Shown here: positions 49,398 to 61,736 of the stretch, in pieces | How positions within the stretch are numbered: the first letter of the stretch is position 1 | Layout: the number at the start of each line of letters is the position of its first letter | Assembly: GCA_028095005.1 (NCBI GenBank) | Contig: CM051459.1 | Coordinates: forward strand, 3,897,190-3,961,189 | DNA from: Rhynchospora pubera | Taxonomy: Eukaryota; Streptophyta; Magnoliopsida; Poales; Cyperaceae | Direction of reading: 5' to 3' | DNA length: 64,000 bases | Notes under the pieces: model-generated | The model's database searches: none | The model's input: only the letters and a program-made list of their open reading frames with translations | Told to the model about the DNA's origin: nothing | Position numbers and translations under genes: made by a program

Positions 49398-51365
49398 GTT
49401 GTACCATGGTCGGTTGATCTTTTTTCCATGTGGGACCATAAAGAGGTTCTGTATTTCAGTATAACACACAAGGTATTACCTATAAAAAGTTCCACGTTGA
49501 TCTTTTTTTTTATTTATTTGCTATGTTTTTTTTATTTATTTGAGATTTTGTAGTGGTTCTCACTAAAAAAATCTATCTTTTTAAGTTGAGTAATACAGCT
49601 GCTAGAAATCATACCATGTCAGTACCGGTTTTGAGTTTTTGTTCATTGAAGCGAAGATGTTCTTTGGTCGATGTGGCTGTTGTAATTTATGTTTATGATG
49701 AGAATTGTATTAAGAACGAATTGTTAGATGTATTTCTTTCTTTGCATTAGTACATGTGAGAACTACTAAAGTATTAACATTTCAGAATTTTTTTTACAAA
49801 GAGTGTTCCCATATAAGCTTGCTTAGAATCTATCAAGGGTATAACTGGAAAGGAATCTTGCTGAAAAAAACTCATTTTTAAAGAAGTCTACATCATTATT
49901 TTGCAAATTAAGAATTTTTTTCCCATTTCTCCATTTCTACATCACCATTCTGCTTAAAGGACCTAATGATGCAATGCAGGTAATGATGTCTACGATCATT
50001 GAAATATTCTAGGAGAGCTTAATGAAGCAAATTGAGGCCCCAACACCCTGCACTGGATATTTCTATGCCATCTTCTTATATGCACCTCATTTTTAATTGA
50101 AGGTTCTTTTTTATCTCTCTATCTTTCGTTTCTCTATCAATTTTTTATGTATATTTATCTTTATCATTACAAGATACAGTACAAGGCTGTAATGTTCTTT
50201 GTCATTTCTATTGGTCTCAAGTTTTGATTAGGAAAATATTTTTTGTACGACCTTCATAGGTGACTAAGGGCAGCAATGAACAAAAATTGATTCACTGAGA
50301 AATATATTGAGATATTAAAATACTTCTTTGGATCTTTGGAAATTTTTTTAGCTGTCTTAGGAAAAAATTGTGAGATGGTCATAAAATTCTTTGAGCTATT
50401 TTCCAAATATAATAGTTATTAAGTTTGCCATTTAAAATAAATTCTTTTGGTTGAACAATTGGCATATAAGGTATTAAAGAGTGTTGCCTCCTCCATTGTA
50501 GAATTCCCTTCTTTTCTGTTGTGGTCACCTCTATTTATATAGGAGTTTTAGTTAGCTACATAACTGATAGTGCTAGGCTAATATGCTGAAATAGTTACAA
50601 TTTCTTTTCTTATGATATTGTTTGGTTACTTTGGTAAATTCTCTTTAATTTTTTCTTTACAGGTCAAAAAGATAAATCACACAGAAAGAGGCTGACATGG
50701 TAACTCAATTTGCTATAGAAATTATGCCAAAGGATGGTCCATGTTTCCAATTGAAGATGCTAGTGCAATGCTAGAAGCTGGATATAACCTCGATTGCCAA
50801 GAGGTACCGCTAGATTTGTCTACAAAATTATTTCTTACATATTCCGCCACGCTTACTGTGTTGTTGATTAATGGTCACCGCTACCTCCCCTCTTTCCCTT
50901 TCTTAGGGTTAGGGTTTGACATGGTGATGGACAATCTGGCTGTCCATCTTGGATTTTGAGGTCGTGACGGTCAAGGCAGGAACTTCTCCTTTCGGATTCA
51001 GATCAAATGAGTTGCTTATCGCAGCCCCCTTATTGGTCTCTCAGCAGATTAGAGGTTAGGTTCACGTTACTTAATTACTTCGCACCATGTATGTTGATGA
51101 TGTGTATATAGGTAACACATACTGCTAGATGAAAAACTTTGAAGATATTAGATAAATAAGCTTATGAATGTAACTTTCACCTGGATGCAGTTTATGAATC
51201 TTCAAACACCATTATACCCATTTGACAGGCGCAAGCTAGCCATGCAGTTTATGGAATATATTAGGAAGGTTGTGGGAAATTATTCAATGAACAACATTAT
51301 ATTTCGAGATTTGATCACATCATCTCTGACTGCTCAAAATCACAAATCATTGGACAATGTTGCTG
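49398..51365 (+). pseudogene. exon-like fragments of an unrecognised gene inside the insertion
   Basis: Three open segments have AG and GT borders: 49398-49472 (25 codons, VVPWSVDLFSMWDHKEVLYF, then SITHK), 50719-50803 (NYAKGWSMFPIEDASAML, EAGYNLDCQE) and 51191-51365 (FMNLQTPLYPFDRRKLAM, QFMEYIRKVVGNYSM). The last two join in phase. They look like real protein-coding exons, which suits a gene captured by a Helitron, but I cannot name the source. No full-length frame is visible. Confidence 0.45.
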
Positions 51366-52830
51366 GTATGACCGAATTTCCTTTTGCTTATTCTTTGAAA
51401 CATCTCATGCTTGATTACTATTTCAAAGATCTTATGCTTCATTAACATCAATATATGGTATATTCAAACAAAAAAGATTGCTATTAAAAAAGGTAGACAA
51501 TAAGGACAAGAAAATGTTCTTATACGGAATATCAATTATACTTTCCTGTAGCTTTTGGAACTCCAATTCTAAATAGTGTTTCTACATTAATAGACCATGA
51601 TACTCATGTCTTTTCAGTAGGAAAGTTCATTCTTTTTCTTATAAAATGGATGGCAGGCTTGACCTTTACAATGCAGATAAAATGAAAACCATGTCAGTGA
51701 GAGTGCACTTCATGTGCACCAGCGTTGCTTCAGACCTCTTCAGCAAGAGAGGAAGCAACCTCATTTGATACTGGTCTGGCTTTTGTTTCACTATATATAT
51801 TTAAAGTTTGAAAAATATGGGGGTTCAATGAATAAGATCCTTTCGATGATACATCTCATGATTGCTGTTTTTTTTTATTTTTAAGTCCCAGTAGGAGATT
51901 TTTAGTTGTGTTATGTAATATTTCTACTAATAAGGACAAATATGAGAATTTAGACCCCTTGGTGGCAAGAAAATCCACAAATAACAACCAAGTTTTTATT
52001 GTTTGGAATCCTTTAGACCTCAAAATTTAACAATGCTTTGTGATTTTTAATTTTGCTTTTCTGTTTGTTTAGAAATTTATGGGAAAAAAAAATTGAACCA
52101 GATATTAATACTAATGAAAACAATTTTTTTTAAAAAAGATTAAACCTGATCAAATGATTGATAAAAATGTCATGTTGTATTTCTGTGTGTGCTTTAGTGT
52201 ATGTTAGATTATTGCCTCAGGATAGTTTTCGTCTTCCTGGTCATTATTTGGTTCTGTTGTTTCTATGATTCAGTAATCATATCTTACCTATTCACCGGGT
52301 GTTTCTAGGACAAATTGGATGGGATATAGAGGATGTAGACACACAGCAAAGTAGATCATAGGTTTTCCGCTCCTTGCTATTTTTCGCTCAAATTTTTGTG
52401 TTGTTTTCAATTGCATTCGCAAGTTTTAAGCCATCAAGGTTTATTGAATTTTTTTTTTCCAGCCTTTTTCATTTTGGTCAATGACAGAAAGAGCACACTG
52501 AGGGTGAAAGGTCAATTTGAGGGCCATTTTGCTCAGATTTTTAAGTACCTCTAATTATTTCTAATTCCATTTTTCTTTGCTAATTGATTGTTTGTGGCAT
52601 CTAGGTGATCTGTCATTTAAGATTTGCTATTTTCGTTTCAATTAAAATATGTACAATCAGTAAGAAAATGGTCACACATTTGGTTTGCAAAACTGCTTGC
52701 TAATTCAAAAGGAATATAAAAATGTCATTAATGTCTTCTTGAGACATGGAGTCGAGTCGTCGTGCTATAGGACAGAAATTTCAGCTGTTAGATTATTTTA
52801 TCTCTTTTTCCTCCTCTCTTATCTGTTATT

Positions 52831-52838
<8 letters not shown>

Positions 52839-52917
<79 letters not shown>
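52839..52917. repeat. (TTA)n microsatellite
   Basis: About 26 uninterrupted TTA/ATT units. ORFs through it (poly-Leu or poly-Tyr) are artefacts. Confidence 0.97.
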
Positions 52918-53283
52918 GCTTCATTTTGGTTTTGTAGGCCATGTTCTTCATTTTTGTTCGAAAATTCGCTGCAACAAAAGTTGCCTGGTCCAAACGACTC
53001 ATCATCTTGGTATTTCTTTTCTTATCAATCAACAGCTATGGTAAAATTGCCTCAGGAGTTTATGTAATTTTAATTTTTTTATATTCGATTTATATTATTA
53101 AATGTCTGTCTTTGTTGTTTGAAGTAAGATTAGACATTTATAGTTTGGGATCTATTTGTACTAATGGAACATCAAAAGGTTATATATATTTCTTCTCATC
53201 AAATTCAATTTAGATTTATCGCTTTTTTTTCCATTGTATTTTGTCTATTAATAAGATTGTAAAAAGACCACAGAACAAAGAAA

Positions 53284-53314
53284 TAGGTCGCGCAACGTGC
53301 GACGCAACCACTAG
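53284..53314 (+). mobile_element. Helitron 3' end
   Basis: A hairpin, GGTCGCGCAACGTGCGAC (GTCGC pairs with GCGAC), is followed by GCAACCACTAG and a host T at 53315. Hairpin plus CTAG before T is the Helitron 3' signature, here on the plus strand. Confidence 0.75.
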
Positions 53315-53869
53315 TTGGATTAATTTTGTGCGTTGCTGCCTTGGAGACCCAGCCCTTCTTTTATACTTGTAAAAATTAACCGACTAGAGTATAACCGATA
53401 TTAGAAACAAATTATTTCTTACTGCTTTTAGTGGTTCAAAAAATGCCCAGCCACCAGCAAATGCAGTTCCTTTAATAATTGAACTAAATTTAGTGCTTCA
53501 GTTTTTAATTACAGTTACAAATATTAACTGTAATTAATTATAATCAGTCTATCAATAATTATAATCAATTACTCCATATTTTCTACATGTTTGGGATTCC
53601 AATTCCTCATCTGAAATATGTATTTTAAATGCCTTATTAATAGATTTGATCACTTATTGAGGCATTTATATTTATGACAGTTATTATACATATAACTATA
53701 ATACAAGTCCAATTTAATTAATTAGATTTAGACATCTCTAAATCCAACAGTTCATTTTTTTCATTATCATGTGTCAGTATTGTTCTTTTATTAAAATTAG
53801 GAAGTAATATGTTATTAAAGCTGTGGCAATGTAACAAAAACAATATAATTAAAAGAAATAACAGCAAAC

Positions 53870-53885
53870 CTCGCCGCTTAACAAT
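53870..53885 (-). pseudogene. F-box pseudogene exon 1, displaced and without start codon
   Basis: The minus strand reads ATTGTTAAGCGGCGAG followed by GT, matching the 16-base exon 1 of the intact gene, ATGGTGAAGCGAAGAG. The ATG has become ATT. The 170 bp upstream also match the leader of the intact gene (AATTCTTCAA; GAAAGGAAAACTATATTAA). It lies about 7 kb from exon 2 at 46912 because of the insertion. Confidence 0.82.
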
Positions 53886-54059
53886 CTATGGTGTCTCCAA
53901 TTAATTCTTCAAGGTTGGCGCAGAAAATTTCTCAATTTTAGTAATTTCGGAAACTATAAAGAAAGGAAAACTATATTAAAACATCTACCACACAAAATTT
54001 AAGATTAACATTGATTTCTTTTCACGAGGCATAAGAAGAGGAAGTTATTTCTTTTCTTA

Positions 54060-55640
54060 TTATTTTGGCCAATTTGGAAAAGGATATGACTCGAAAGAGA
54101 GAGAAAACCAGTGAATAACTTCCAGCCTAAATTTGGGACGGCAATTTGAGAATAGGACATAATCCTAATCCGAAATTACCATGATAAATTCCCATATTAT
54201 ATAACATTGTTTCTCAAGACGATATGATGTTTGGAGAACTTCAGCGGTCACATTAGACAGCGAATAGACCTCAAGTTATGGAGAGGACCACCGATCGACC
54301 CTGTGGCTGTGGTGAACAAAACACCTCCAGCATTTTGTGCGGCTGTGGAAGAGAGCGTTTTACGGCAGTACATGAGGTTCATTTCTTATGCCTATTTCAT
54401 ATTGGTTGGTTTGAAGTGATTATGACCCGCTACATCACTACAGGCACAAAAAGTTGGAGCTCGGATGCTGACGTCATAGCCGAATGATGATGAAGATCGG
54501 ACGGCTCTCAACCAAGGTGAGCACGTTCATTGGCTGACCTCAATTTATAAGAATAAGAATATTTATTGGTTTGACAATCGTAACGAACAATTAAAAAAAA
54601 AATTAGATCTTTAAGATGAATTATTTAATGTATTATGATAAATCCATAATTAGATTTTTATTGTTGGATGCGAATTTATTATTATTAATTACCTAAATTT
54701 ATTCGTTGTCATCTCATTTTTTTTTATAGTTTGAATTGCTATATTTGATTATTTTATATTAAAATTACATTCTCTATTTATATGTATATAATGTAACTGA
54801 TTATAATTTATTCATGTTAGGCTTGAATTTTGGTATTTTTAACATATTCATACACAAATATATGAATTTTAATATTTGGACCGTCAATATTTTAATTAGA
54901 TATGAAGGCATATATAGATCTTCTAACATTTAGCGGATCCAATCGACTGTCTTACTCTCTGACTTTGTTATCCATTGATCAACCGTTTTATTAGACATTT
55001 GGACTGGCAAATATATCTCATCAATCTTATTATATATTTTGTTATTTTTTTTACCCCGACAAACGGTCCTTAATTTAGAGACGAAAAATTATAAATCTTC
55101 AGTAAAAGTTGGATTTAGAACCCACAACAATTTCTTTATCAACATTAAAAATTTAAAGATAAATTGTCAAGCTTACCTCACCTTTATCATAAAAAACATA
55201 AAACGTATTTTCTTTCCGTCTACGTTTTTAAAGGAACTATCTACGTACCATCTTTTCTCGCGTCATCCCGTACCATCACGTTTGTATCGGTTCACTTTAT
55301 TCATTTATATATATTTAGTTTATTTATCTATGTGTTCACGTTTTTCAATTATGACTTAGATTTTATTTTTTTATTGTTGTTCAGATTTTTATATGCATAT
55401 TCAACTTATTTTATTGAATTTATTTGTTTGTATTTGTTTTCTTTGAACATTTATATGTTCACTTTGTTTAACCTGTGGCAAAAGATTGCAAAACTATAGA
55501 TTGCATATCATTTCTGAGCTTTAAATAGTACCGACCCGATTTGGCCCATTTTCACTTAAATTCACTAAAAGAATTTATTTGTGCAAATCCAAAGTCCAAA
55601 AAGGCATCACATGGTAATCATGTAGAGAATTACTTAAGAG
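54060..55640. other. intergenic with dispersed repeat copy 2
   Basis: No gene seen. The segment at about 54640-54990 is related to 45160-45480. The remainder is AT-rich. Confidence 0.5.
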
Positions 55641-55642
55641 TC

Positions 55643-55827
55643 CGCTCCAGAAGGAGAGATTCGGAGCGAAGGGAAGGGAATTCGGTACTCTTCGATTTTG
55701 GGAGTAACCGATCTCTCCCTTTATCTGTCTCTCTGTTCTCCTTAATTTCCGTCGATTCTCTCCCTCTGAAGCAGGCTATACGAACTCTCCTCCCTTCCCT
55801 TCGCTCCGAGTCTCTCCTTCTGAAGCG
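55643..55827. repeat. inverted repeat, 37-bp arms
   Basis: The arm 55643-55679 (CTCCAGAAGGAGAGATTCGG..) and the arm 55791-55827 (..CCGAGTCTCTCCTTCTGAAG) are near-perfect inverted copies around a loop of about 110 bp. Because of this, both strands encode a similar RRRDSERREG peptide, which explains the mirrored ORFs. Confidence 0.85.
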
Positions 55828-55859
55828 AACCCTTAGGGTCATCCATCTCAGCGCCATCT

Positions 55860-56906
55860 AAAACGCTCCTTCCCTCACTTTTGTATTTTTCCTCACTCCC
55901 TCCCTCCCTTCCCTTCCTTCAACACTATATGCTCTCTCCCTTTCGCATCTCCCCTCCCCTCCTCTCCCTCCTTTCAGCGTACTCTCTCTTTCCCTTCAGC
56001 CTCATCCTTCTCGCCTTCCCTCCATTCTAGCGTGTTGCCTACTCCCTCCTCTCCTCTATCTCTTCCTCCTTCCAGCTTCTATTCTCCTCTCTTTTATTTT
56101 TTATTTTTTTCCCTTAAATATATTCCCTGACGATTAGTAATATCAAAGTATTATATTAATATATATATAAGTGTTCAATTTGTTAGAATAAATGAGCATA
56201 ATTTTTACTCCCTTAGTATTACTAAGGGGATTACTAATAAAAGTAGGTGTCAGTTAGTTACAACAAGAGTGTATTTAGTCAGTAATATTAAAAGACTATC
56301 CAATAAGTGTATATGTTTATTTTGCTTATTATATATGTTCACTTTGATTATTATATATGTTCACTTTATTTTTTTTATTTATCTAATTTTTATATCGATT
56401 TAATTATTTTGTTGTTGTATATGTTTATATTAAGAAAGTGAGGCAAAGTCCACATGGTAGAAACAAAGGGGAGTGACGGTGAGGTAGGGGGAGAGGTTGA
56501 GTCAATGGGAAAAAAATGCAAGGTGGAGGATGACAGAAGGGAGGAGAGGTGGAGGGCGACAGAGGAAAGAAAAAGAGGCTAGACGGAAGAGGAATGAGGA
56601 GAGCAGCGAAAAAAAATTAGGAGGCGCGCAAGGGAAGGAAAGGAGAGCATCGGGGGAGGAAAGGAAAGGAAAGGATGGGGAGGAAAAAATGTGGATAACG
56701 TATATCATTCCCGATCGTGTAGGCCTACACAATTAATCAATATAATTTAATTATTAATTTCCTCAGTTTCTATCTGTCGATTAAGCTAAAATGAAAAAGG
56801 AAAAAAGAAGGTTACCTAATCGAAGACACTTGATATCAACACAAATTCGTTATATATTATTCGTGCATTTGCTTAGATTACAATAATACGTTCAACCAGA
56901 ACACTA

Positions 56907-56962
<56 letters not shown>

Positions 56963-57187
56963 CTTGTTACAATCATGCTTCCACAGTTCCACTCATTTAC
57001 CCTATCACATTGGAATTACAACACCTTTTCAATACCAAAGCCACTGTTACATATGCGAATAGTTTGACAGCATAGTAATATGGTGTTATCAAATGTAACT
57101 ATAATAATGTAAGCCAAGAATGCATGATATATTTATCAACATGCAATCAGACCTACACGCAATCCATACTCTGTATCTCCACTAGTG
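55860..57187. other. polypyrimidine then polypurine tracts and (ATT)n
   Basis: 55860-56095 is strongly C/T-rich (CTCCCTCCCTTCCC type). 56460-56690 is strongly G/A-rich. 56907-56962 is an ATT microsatellite. No gene; ORFs here are low complexity. The part just before 57188 should be the peroxidase 3' UTR. Confidence 0.7.
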
Positions 57188-59740
57188 TTAATTGACCTTG
57201 TGGCAGTTGAGTCTGATCTCACCCTGGTTACCCTCTTTCAAGTCAAGTTGACCCATCTTTAGCATTCCCTGTTGGAAATTGTAGAAGAACATGGCTTGGT
57301 TCATGGCATAGGCGTCGACAATCATCCTGGTTTGAGGCGAGTTGTAAAGGGTCTGATCTGAGGTCAAAACTCCCTGTGAGTTTTGTAAAGCACGGAAGTA
57401 ATTATTATCGAATGTGGTGCTTGTCCTGTCGAATGGCACGGTGGTTTTGTCACCGGCACTGCACGTGCGGGACAATGCCTGTAGAAAATTGGGCTCTGCT
57501 GTGGGGTCAGCGTTGTCCAGTCTGTTCTTCAAGGACTGGCACCTTGCTGAACCTATTGTGTGACCCCCTGTAAATTTTAATGAAAAATTAGAATTGTTAA
57601 TTTTGGAAGGGTGGCAATGGAAAATATTTAGCTTGAATACAAATCTTAGTGCCAATTTTCATTAGTACATGCAAAACTATTAATTAATCATTTACCAGAT
57701 AAAGCGACCAATTCAGCCACATTGAAACCGCGCTTGTTAACAAATACATCTATGAGATCAGTAGTGTTCAGCGTAGGCGGTGGTAGAGCTCTGGTATCTT
57801 CTATCCTTGACCTTGTACCGTCTCTTCTTCCTGTCATTATGCCAAAGTATGGACCTCCTGCCTGAAAAAAAATGAAACACGAACAGGTATTTGTACGTTA
57901 AAATAGGAGTCCTGGTTTTTCAATAGGTTAATTAATTAGTGCTTTTTTATCCAGAGTTCCATTGTTTCATAAGTGCTGTCATTGTTGTTGCACAAATATT
58001 CTCTATTATTTTTCACCCAAATGTAAGGTTTATCCAAGATAGGTGTAAAAGAATATTGAACACGAGTGGCTTTTCATTTTGTCCTGATATGAAAAGCTTT
58101 ACCTAACAAATTAATTTTGACAAATCCAAGTTTGTATGGGCCCATAAGCCTAAAAATACTCTAAAATGTATGCAGCTGTAGTATTAATACCTAATAATAT
58201 ATGAGTAGGACCTTCACTATGAGGTGAAGAATAAGTACTCTCAAAAGCGACAAAGCTTAAATAAATGAATTACATGCATTAATTAACCCGTATTATATAG
58301 TTAATTGAGCGGAAAACCATTACCCAAAAGACAGCATCTCTAGCTGCCAGTGCAACTACATCAGCGCATGAGACTGTACCGGGACACCTGGCTTCTAATA
58401 ATTGCTTTATTTGGTCTATGACCTCGTATCCACGCACACTGCCATTTGCTGGTGAATCTTTTTCTGATGTACCATCTGTAGCATCGAGTAGAATGGATGC
58501 ATCGCAACCCTATACCAAATAATGCAAGAAATTTGAACATAATTAATAAACTTTGGAGCTATTTCTAATAACATCGAAGTGTTAAATGTGTCTCATTCTT
58601 TTTTTCTTTTTTTTCTTTTTTTTTTTTGAAGATAAAGTGCGGGTCTAGCCCAGATGTGTCTCATTTTGTAAAAGAAAATTTTTAATTAATATCCATGTTG
58701 CCGAAATTTGTGGCAGATGCATAACTGTTATCTGCTATATGCAAATTGCCATGTCTAAGCATTATTAGATTAGAACCGAAAATCAGCTTTTGGTCTAGTG
58801 ACAAAGAACAATCCATCTCAAGTGAGATGTCGCAGGTTTGAAACCCGACTAGAAAGTCTTATATAAATATTTAATTTAAAAATAAGTTGAGAGGCTTGAC
58901 CCAATTTATATTAAAAAAATTATTAGATTATTAAATTAGAACCTACCTCCTAGTTAAAACTCCGTTTAGAGCAGCTACTGATCATCTGAATGGCTCTTAA
59001 TGTTATATACACAAATCATATTTGCAATTTTAATTTTCTTTAGGGCTTTTATGTATTTTTTTTAACACAAAAAGTTTGGTCAGATTCCCCCTAACCCGTC
59101 TTTTATAAACTATTTTTAATTTTTCTTTTTAAGTCTACACATTATCACGTTAGCTCAATAGAACAAAATGCTGTCAGAACAGCCAAATTCATGTTAGCAT
59201 CAAGTGGCCGGGCACGTGCATATGGCTCTTATGTAAGTATGTAACACACCCCTATCTACATATGGCGAAATTTGAACTTATAGATCATATTGATTATTTT
59301 TTTTTATATATATATGGCCGGTAAAACCTGCATTTTCATTAGATCATATTCATATTTTCATAATAAGACAAATTGAAAAGTAGAAATAATATATCCAATA
59401 ACTAATATTTAACTAATATAAGCTTAGACCTCCAATTTATCTTCAAAAAAAAAAACTAATATAAGAGCTTTAAATTTAAAAACCATAGGATAGTTGTAAA
59501 TATATGAAACAAAACTAATTTGTTTCTCACCTGAACAAAACAGTCATGGAAATGCAATCTGAGAAGCCCGGCTGCAAGGGTAGGATCTTTTTGCAATGCC
59601 TGATTAACTACATTTCTAACAATCATCTCCACAAAGGGACAACTCATGCCATAGTAATTCATGCTTAGTGCATTTGAACCTCTCATCTGCATTCCAATTA
59701 AAAGTAACAAGAACAGAGAAGCAATTCTCTTTGCTTCCAT
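57188..59740 (-). CDS. class III peroxidase, four exons, intact
   Basis: Secreted haem enzyme that uses hydrogen peroxide to oxidise phenolics in the cell wall. Exons 59740-59531, 58509-58324, 57861-57696 and 57567-57188 join in frame to 313 residues. Residues 1-25 are a signal peptide (IASLFLLLLIGM). Then come LSMNYYGMSCPFVEMIVRNV, the distal haem site LLRLHFHDCFVQ-GCDASILLD (catalytic Arg and His, distal calcium ligands), VSCADVVALAARDAV, GGPYFGIMTGRRDG, and the proximal site ELVALSGGHTIGSARC with the haem-ligand His. The distal and proximal blocks are complete. The intron positions are the classic peroxidase ones. Intron 1 contains a SINE. Which of the many PRX genes it is cannot be told. 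Confidence 0.96.
58773..58918 (+). mobile_element. SINE (tRNA-derived), second family, in peroxidase intron 1
   Basis: Box-A-like TTTTGGTCTAGTGACAAAG, box B AGGTTTGAAACCC, and an AT-rich 3' tail ending TTAAAAAAA. It is flanked by a 12-bp perfect duplication, ATTATTAGATTA, at 58761-58772 and 58919-58930. Its sequence differs from the two SINEs above. It is antisense to the gene. Confidence 0.8.
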
Positions 59741-59852
59741 TAGTTCTTACTATTTGTTTTCTTTCTCTCTTATTAGAATATTTGTTGCTAACGAAAAATT
59801 ATGAGAATTGAGTGAGCACAACTCATGGTTTGGAGAGCAAGGATAGACTAGG

Positions 59853-59863
59853 TATATATATAG
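59853..59863 (-). promoter_or_regulatory. TATA box of the peroxidase gene
   Basis: The minus strand reads CTATATATATA, about 115 bp upstream of the ATG at 59740. Confidence 0.6.
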
Positions 59864-59869
59864 TCTCCC

Positions 59870-60209
59870 ATGCACAATTGAGTTCTTGATTAGAATATCC
59901 TTTAAAAAGTAGTGTGAACGAAGCAACAACCTTGAGCACTAAAGGGTTAATACGAACAACAAAGATTTTTTACATTAAGCAGTGATACGTTCAACATATG
60001 AAGGTCAATTGACCCATTTGAAAAAAAAAAAATTGCTGCCTTGTGTATAAAAAATTATACTTATAGCATATATGTTTTATGGACACACTAATTTGAACCC
60101 CACAATAAATATAAAATAATTTATTGATTATCCCAGTAAAATATATATATGATCTATTCATTTTTTTGTGCAGTTTTTTTTTACAAAAAGGGAAAGTTAT
60201 TGAATAAGA
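59870..60209. other. peroxidase upstream flank
   Basis: AT-rich. The distal promoter of the peroxidase is expected here. No other feature seen. Confidence 0.45.
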
Positions 60210-60218
60210 ACAAGATAG

Positions 60219-61736
60219 CTGAAATTATTTTATATGGGATTTCTAACATCAAAAATTTTAATAGAAAGAATTAATATATTATTTTAATAAGAAAAAAGTT
60301 CCAACGCGTTTATAAACCGCGCCTCTCTCTCTCCTCTCGAACGCGTTTATAAAACGCGTTAGAAGTTTTTGAACGCGTTTATAAAACGCGCTAGAAGGCT
60401 GGACTTTCGGAATAGTTAAAACGCAATTAACGCATTTATAAAACGGATAAGAAGGCTTCTTACCCGTTTATGTGAAGGTTTTACGTGAAGGTTTTTTAAC
60501 GCGACGTTTTTGAAGTGAGAGGGCCGAAATATTGGACTGATGTAGTTAAGAGGGATGGAGGATACCATGTCCGACGTGGAGATGGAATCGTATGGTTGCG
60601 TTTGCAACAGGCATGTCCTCCTGGATTCGAAAATCATCCGTTAAATGGAAATGACATATATCATTTGGACTGATTATTAGGTTTTCTATAATTAGATGTT
60701 TTTATTATTGTGTGTTTTATTATTATCTGTTTTCTTTTATGTTTTAGTATATGTATTAATTCATATACTGTTTTATTATCTAATTTATTTTAGTTTTTGT
60801 TTTATCCATTTTCGTTTTTTTGTGAAATTCGAAATATTAATATTAAGAGACTTAATATTTATTTAAATTATATTACACATTACAACTCAATGAACATTAT
60901 AATAAAAAACACAATACAAATTAAAAATTACAATTTATTAAAATTTTGAATCACACAATACACAACAAAAAAAATTACAAAATACATGATATTAAAATTT
61001 TGAACCACATAAAAAAAAATTGTAGAAGATCCATTGCTAAGGATGGGTCGAGATAAGAGCACCGCAACTAATAGACAAGAGTCGGGCGACTGATTGTCAT
61101 ATTGACTCCCTCTTTTTCTGAGACTTGGATGAAGATGACTGCATGTATGCAGATTCTCATCCAAGGATGTCGGCTGCGGTGTTATGGCTCGTAGACCCAG
61201 TCCAACAAACCGCCCTCTACACGTAATAACAGATTCCACGGGAAAGTTTTTATTTTAAAGTTGGTGGAATATTAATAGCCATAAGGATTGTGTGCGACTC
61301 TGTATCACTGAATAATTGTGCCGCATACAACCCTTATGGCTATTAGTTTCGCACCAACTAATATTATTTTGCATTCTACCATCCAACTATTCTTTCTCTC
61401 TCATTTTCTCTTTTTTTCTGATTTTTTTCTTTTTTTTTTTGGTTTTGGACGACAGAAGGTGGGGGTATTTATAGGAAAATTAGATCATCTCGAACGCGTT
61501 TTATAAACGCGTAAAATCAGAAAATAACGCGTAAAGTCAGAAACTCAATCACTGCAGCCTTCTGGCGCGTTTTATAAACGCGTTCAAAGGCTTCTTACGC
61601 GTTTATAAAACGCGTTCGAGAGGAGAGAGACAGGCGCGGTTTATAAACGCGTTGGAACTTTCTTCTTATTAAAAAAAATATTAATTCTTTCTATTAAAAT
61701 TTTTGATGTTAAAATTCCCATATAAAATAATTTCTG
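60219..61736. mobile_element. Mutator-like element with long inverted repeats, 1,518 bp
   Basis: Flanked by a perfect 9-bp duplication, ACAAGATAG (60210-60218 and 61737-61745), typical of Mutator-like elements. The inverted repeats are about 183 bp: the left starts CTGAAATTATTTTATATGGG and the right, inverted, CAGAAATTATTTTATATGGG. Inside each arm are several copies of a near-palindrome, AACGCGTTTATAAAACGCG, and a CTCTCTCTCCTCTCG tract. No transposase is encoded. The interior has a 57-codon open segment (60500-60673) of unknown origin. Confidence 0.88.
60500..60673 (+). other. 57-codon open segment inside the MULE
   Basis: Open from just after a stop to the stop at 60673. It reads GPKYWTDVVKRDGGYHVRRG, then DGIVWLRLQQACPPGFENHP. 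It looks protein-like rather than random but lacks an ATG. It may be a captured gene fragment or part of an element-borne ORF. I do not recognise it. Confidence 0.35.

Larger units (their letters stand above)
47590..53310 (+). mobile_element. about 6 kb insertion in pseudogene intron 1, probably a Helitron body
   Basis: Similarity to intron 1 of the intact F-box gene is seen up to about 47580 and resumes near 53810. The inserted DNA ends on the right in a Helitron 3' terminus (53284-53314). The 5' terminus was not found, and 53315-53810 is extra sequence outside the Helitron end. The content is T-rich with exon-like islands on the plus strand and no transposon protein seen. Confidence 0.55.

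Noticed and set aside
52685..53044. poly-Leu or poly-Tyr protein
   Set aside because: These ORFs run through a (TTA)n microsatellite and have no other support.
56497..56736. Arg/Lys/Glu-rich 79-aa ORF
   Set aside because: It is a purine tract that avoids stops by composition only.
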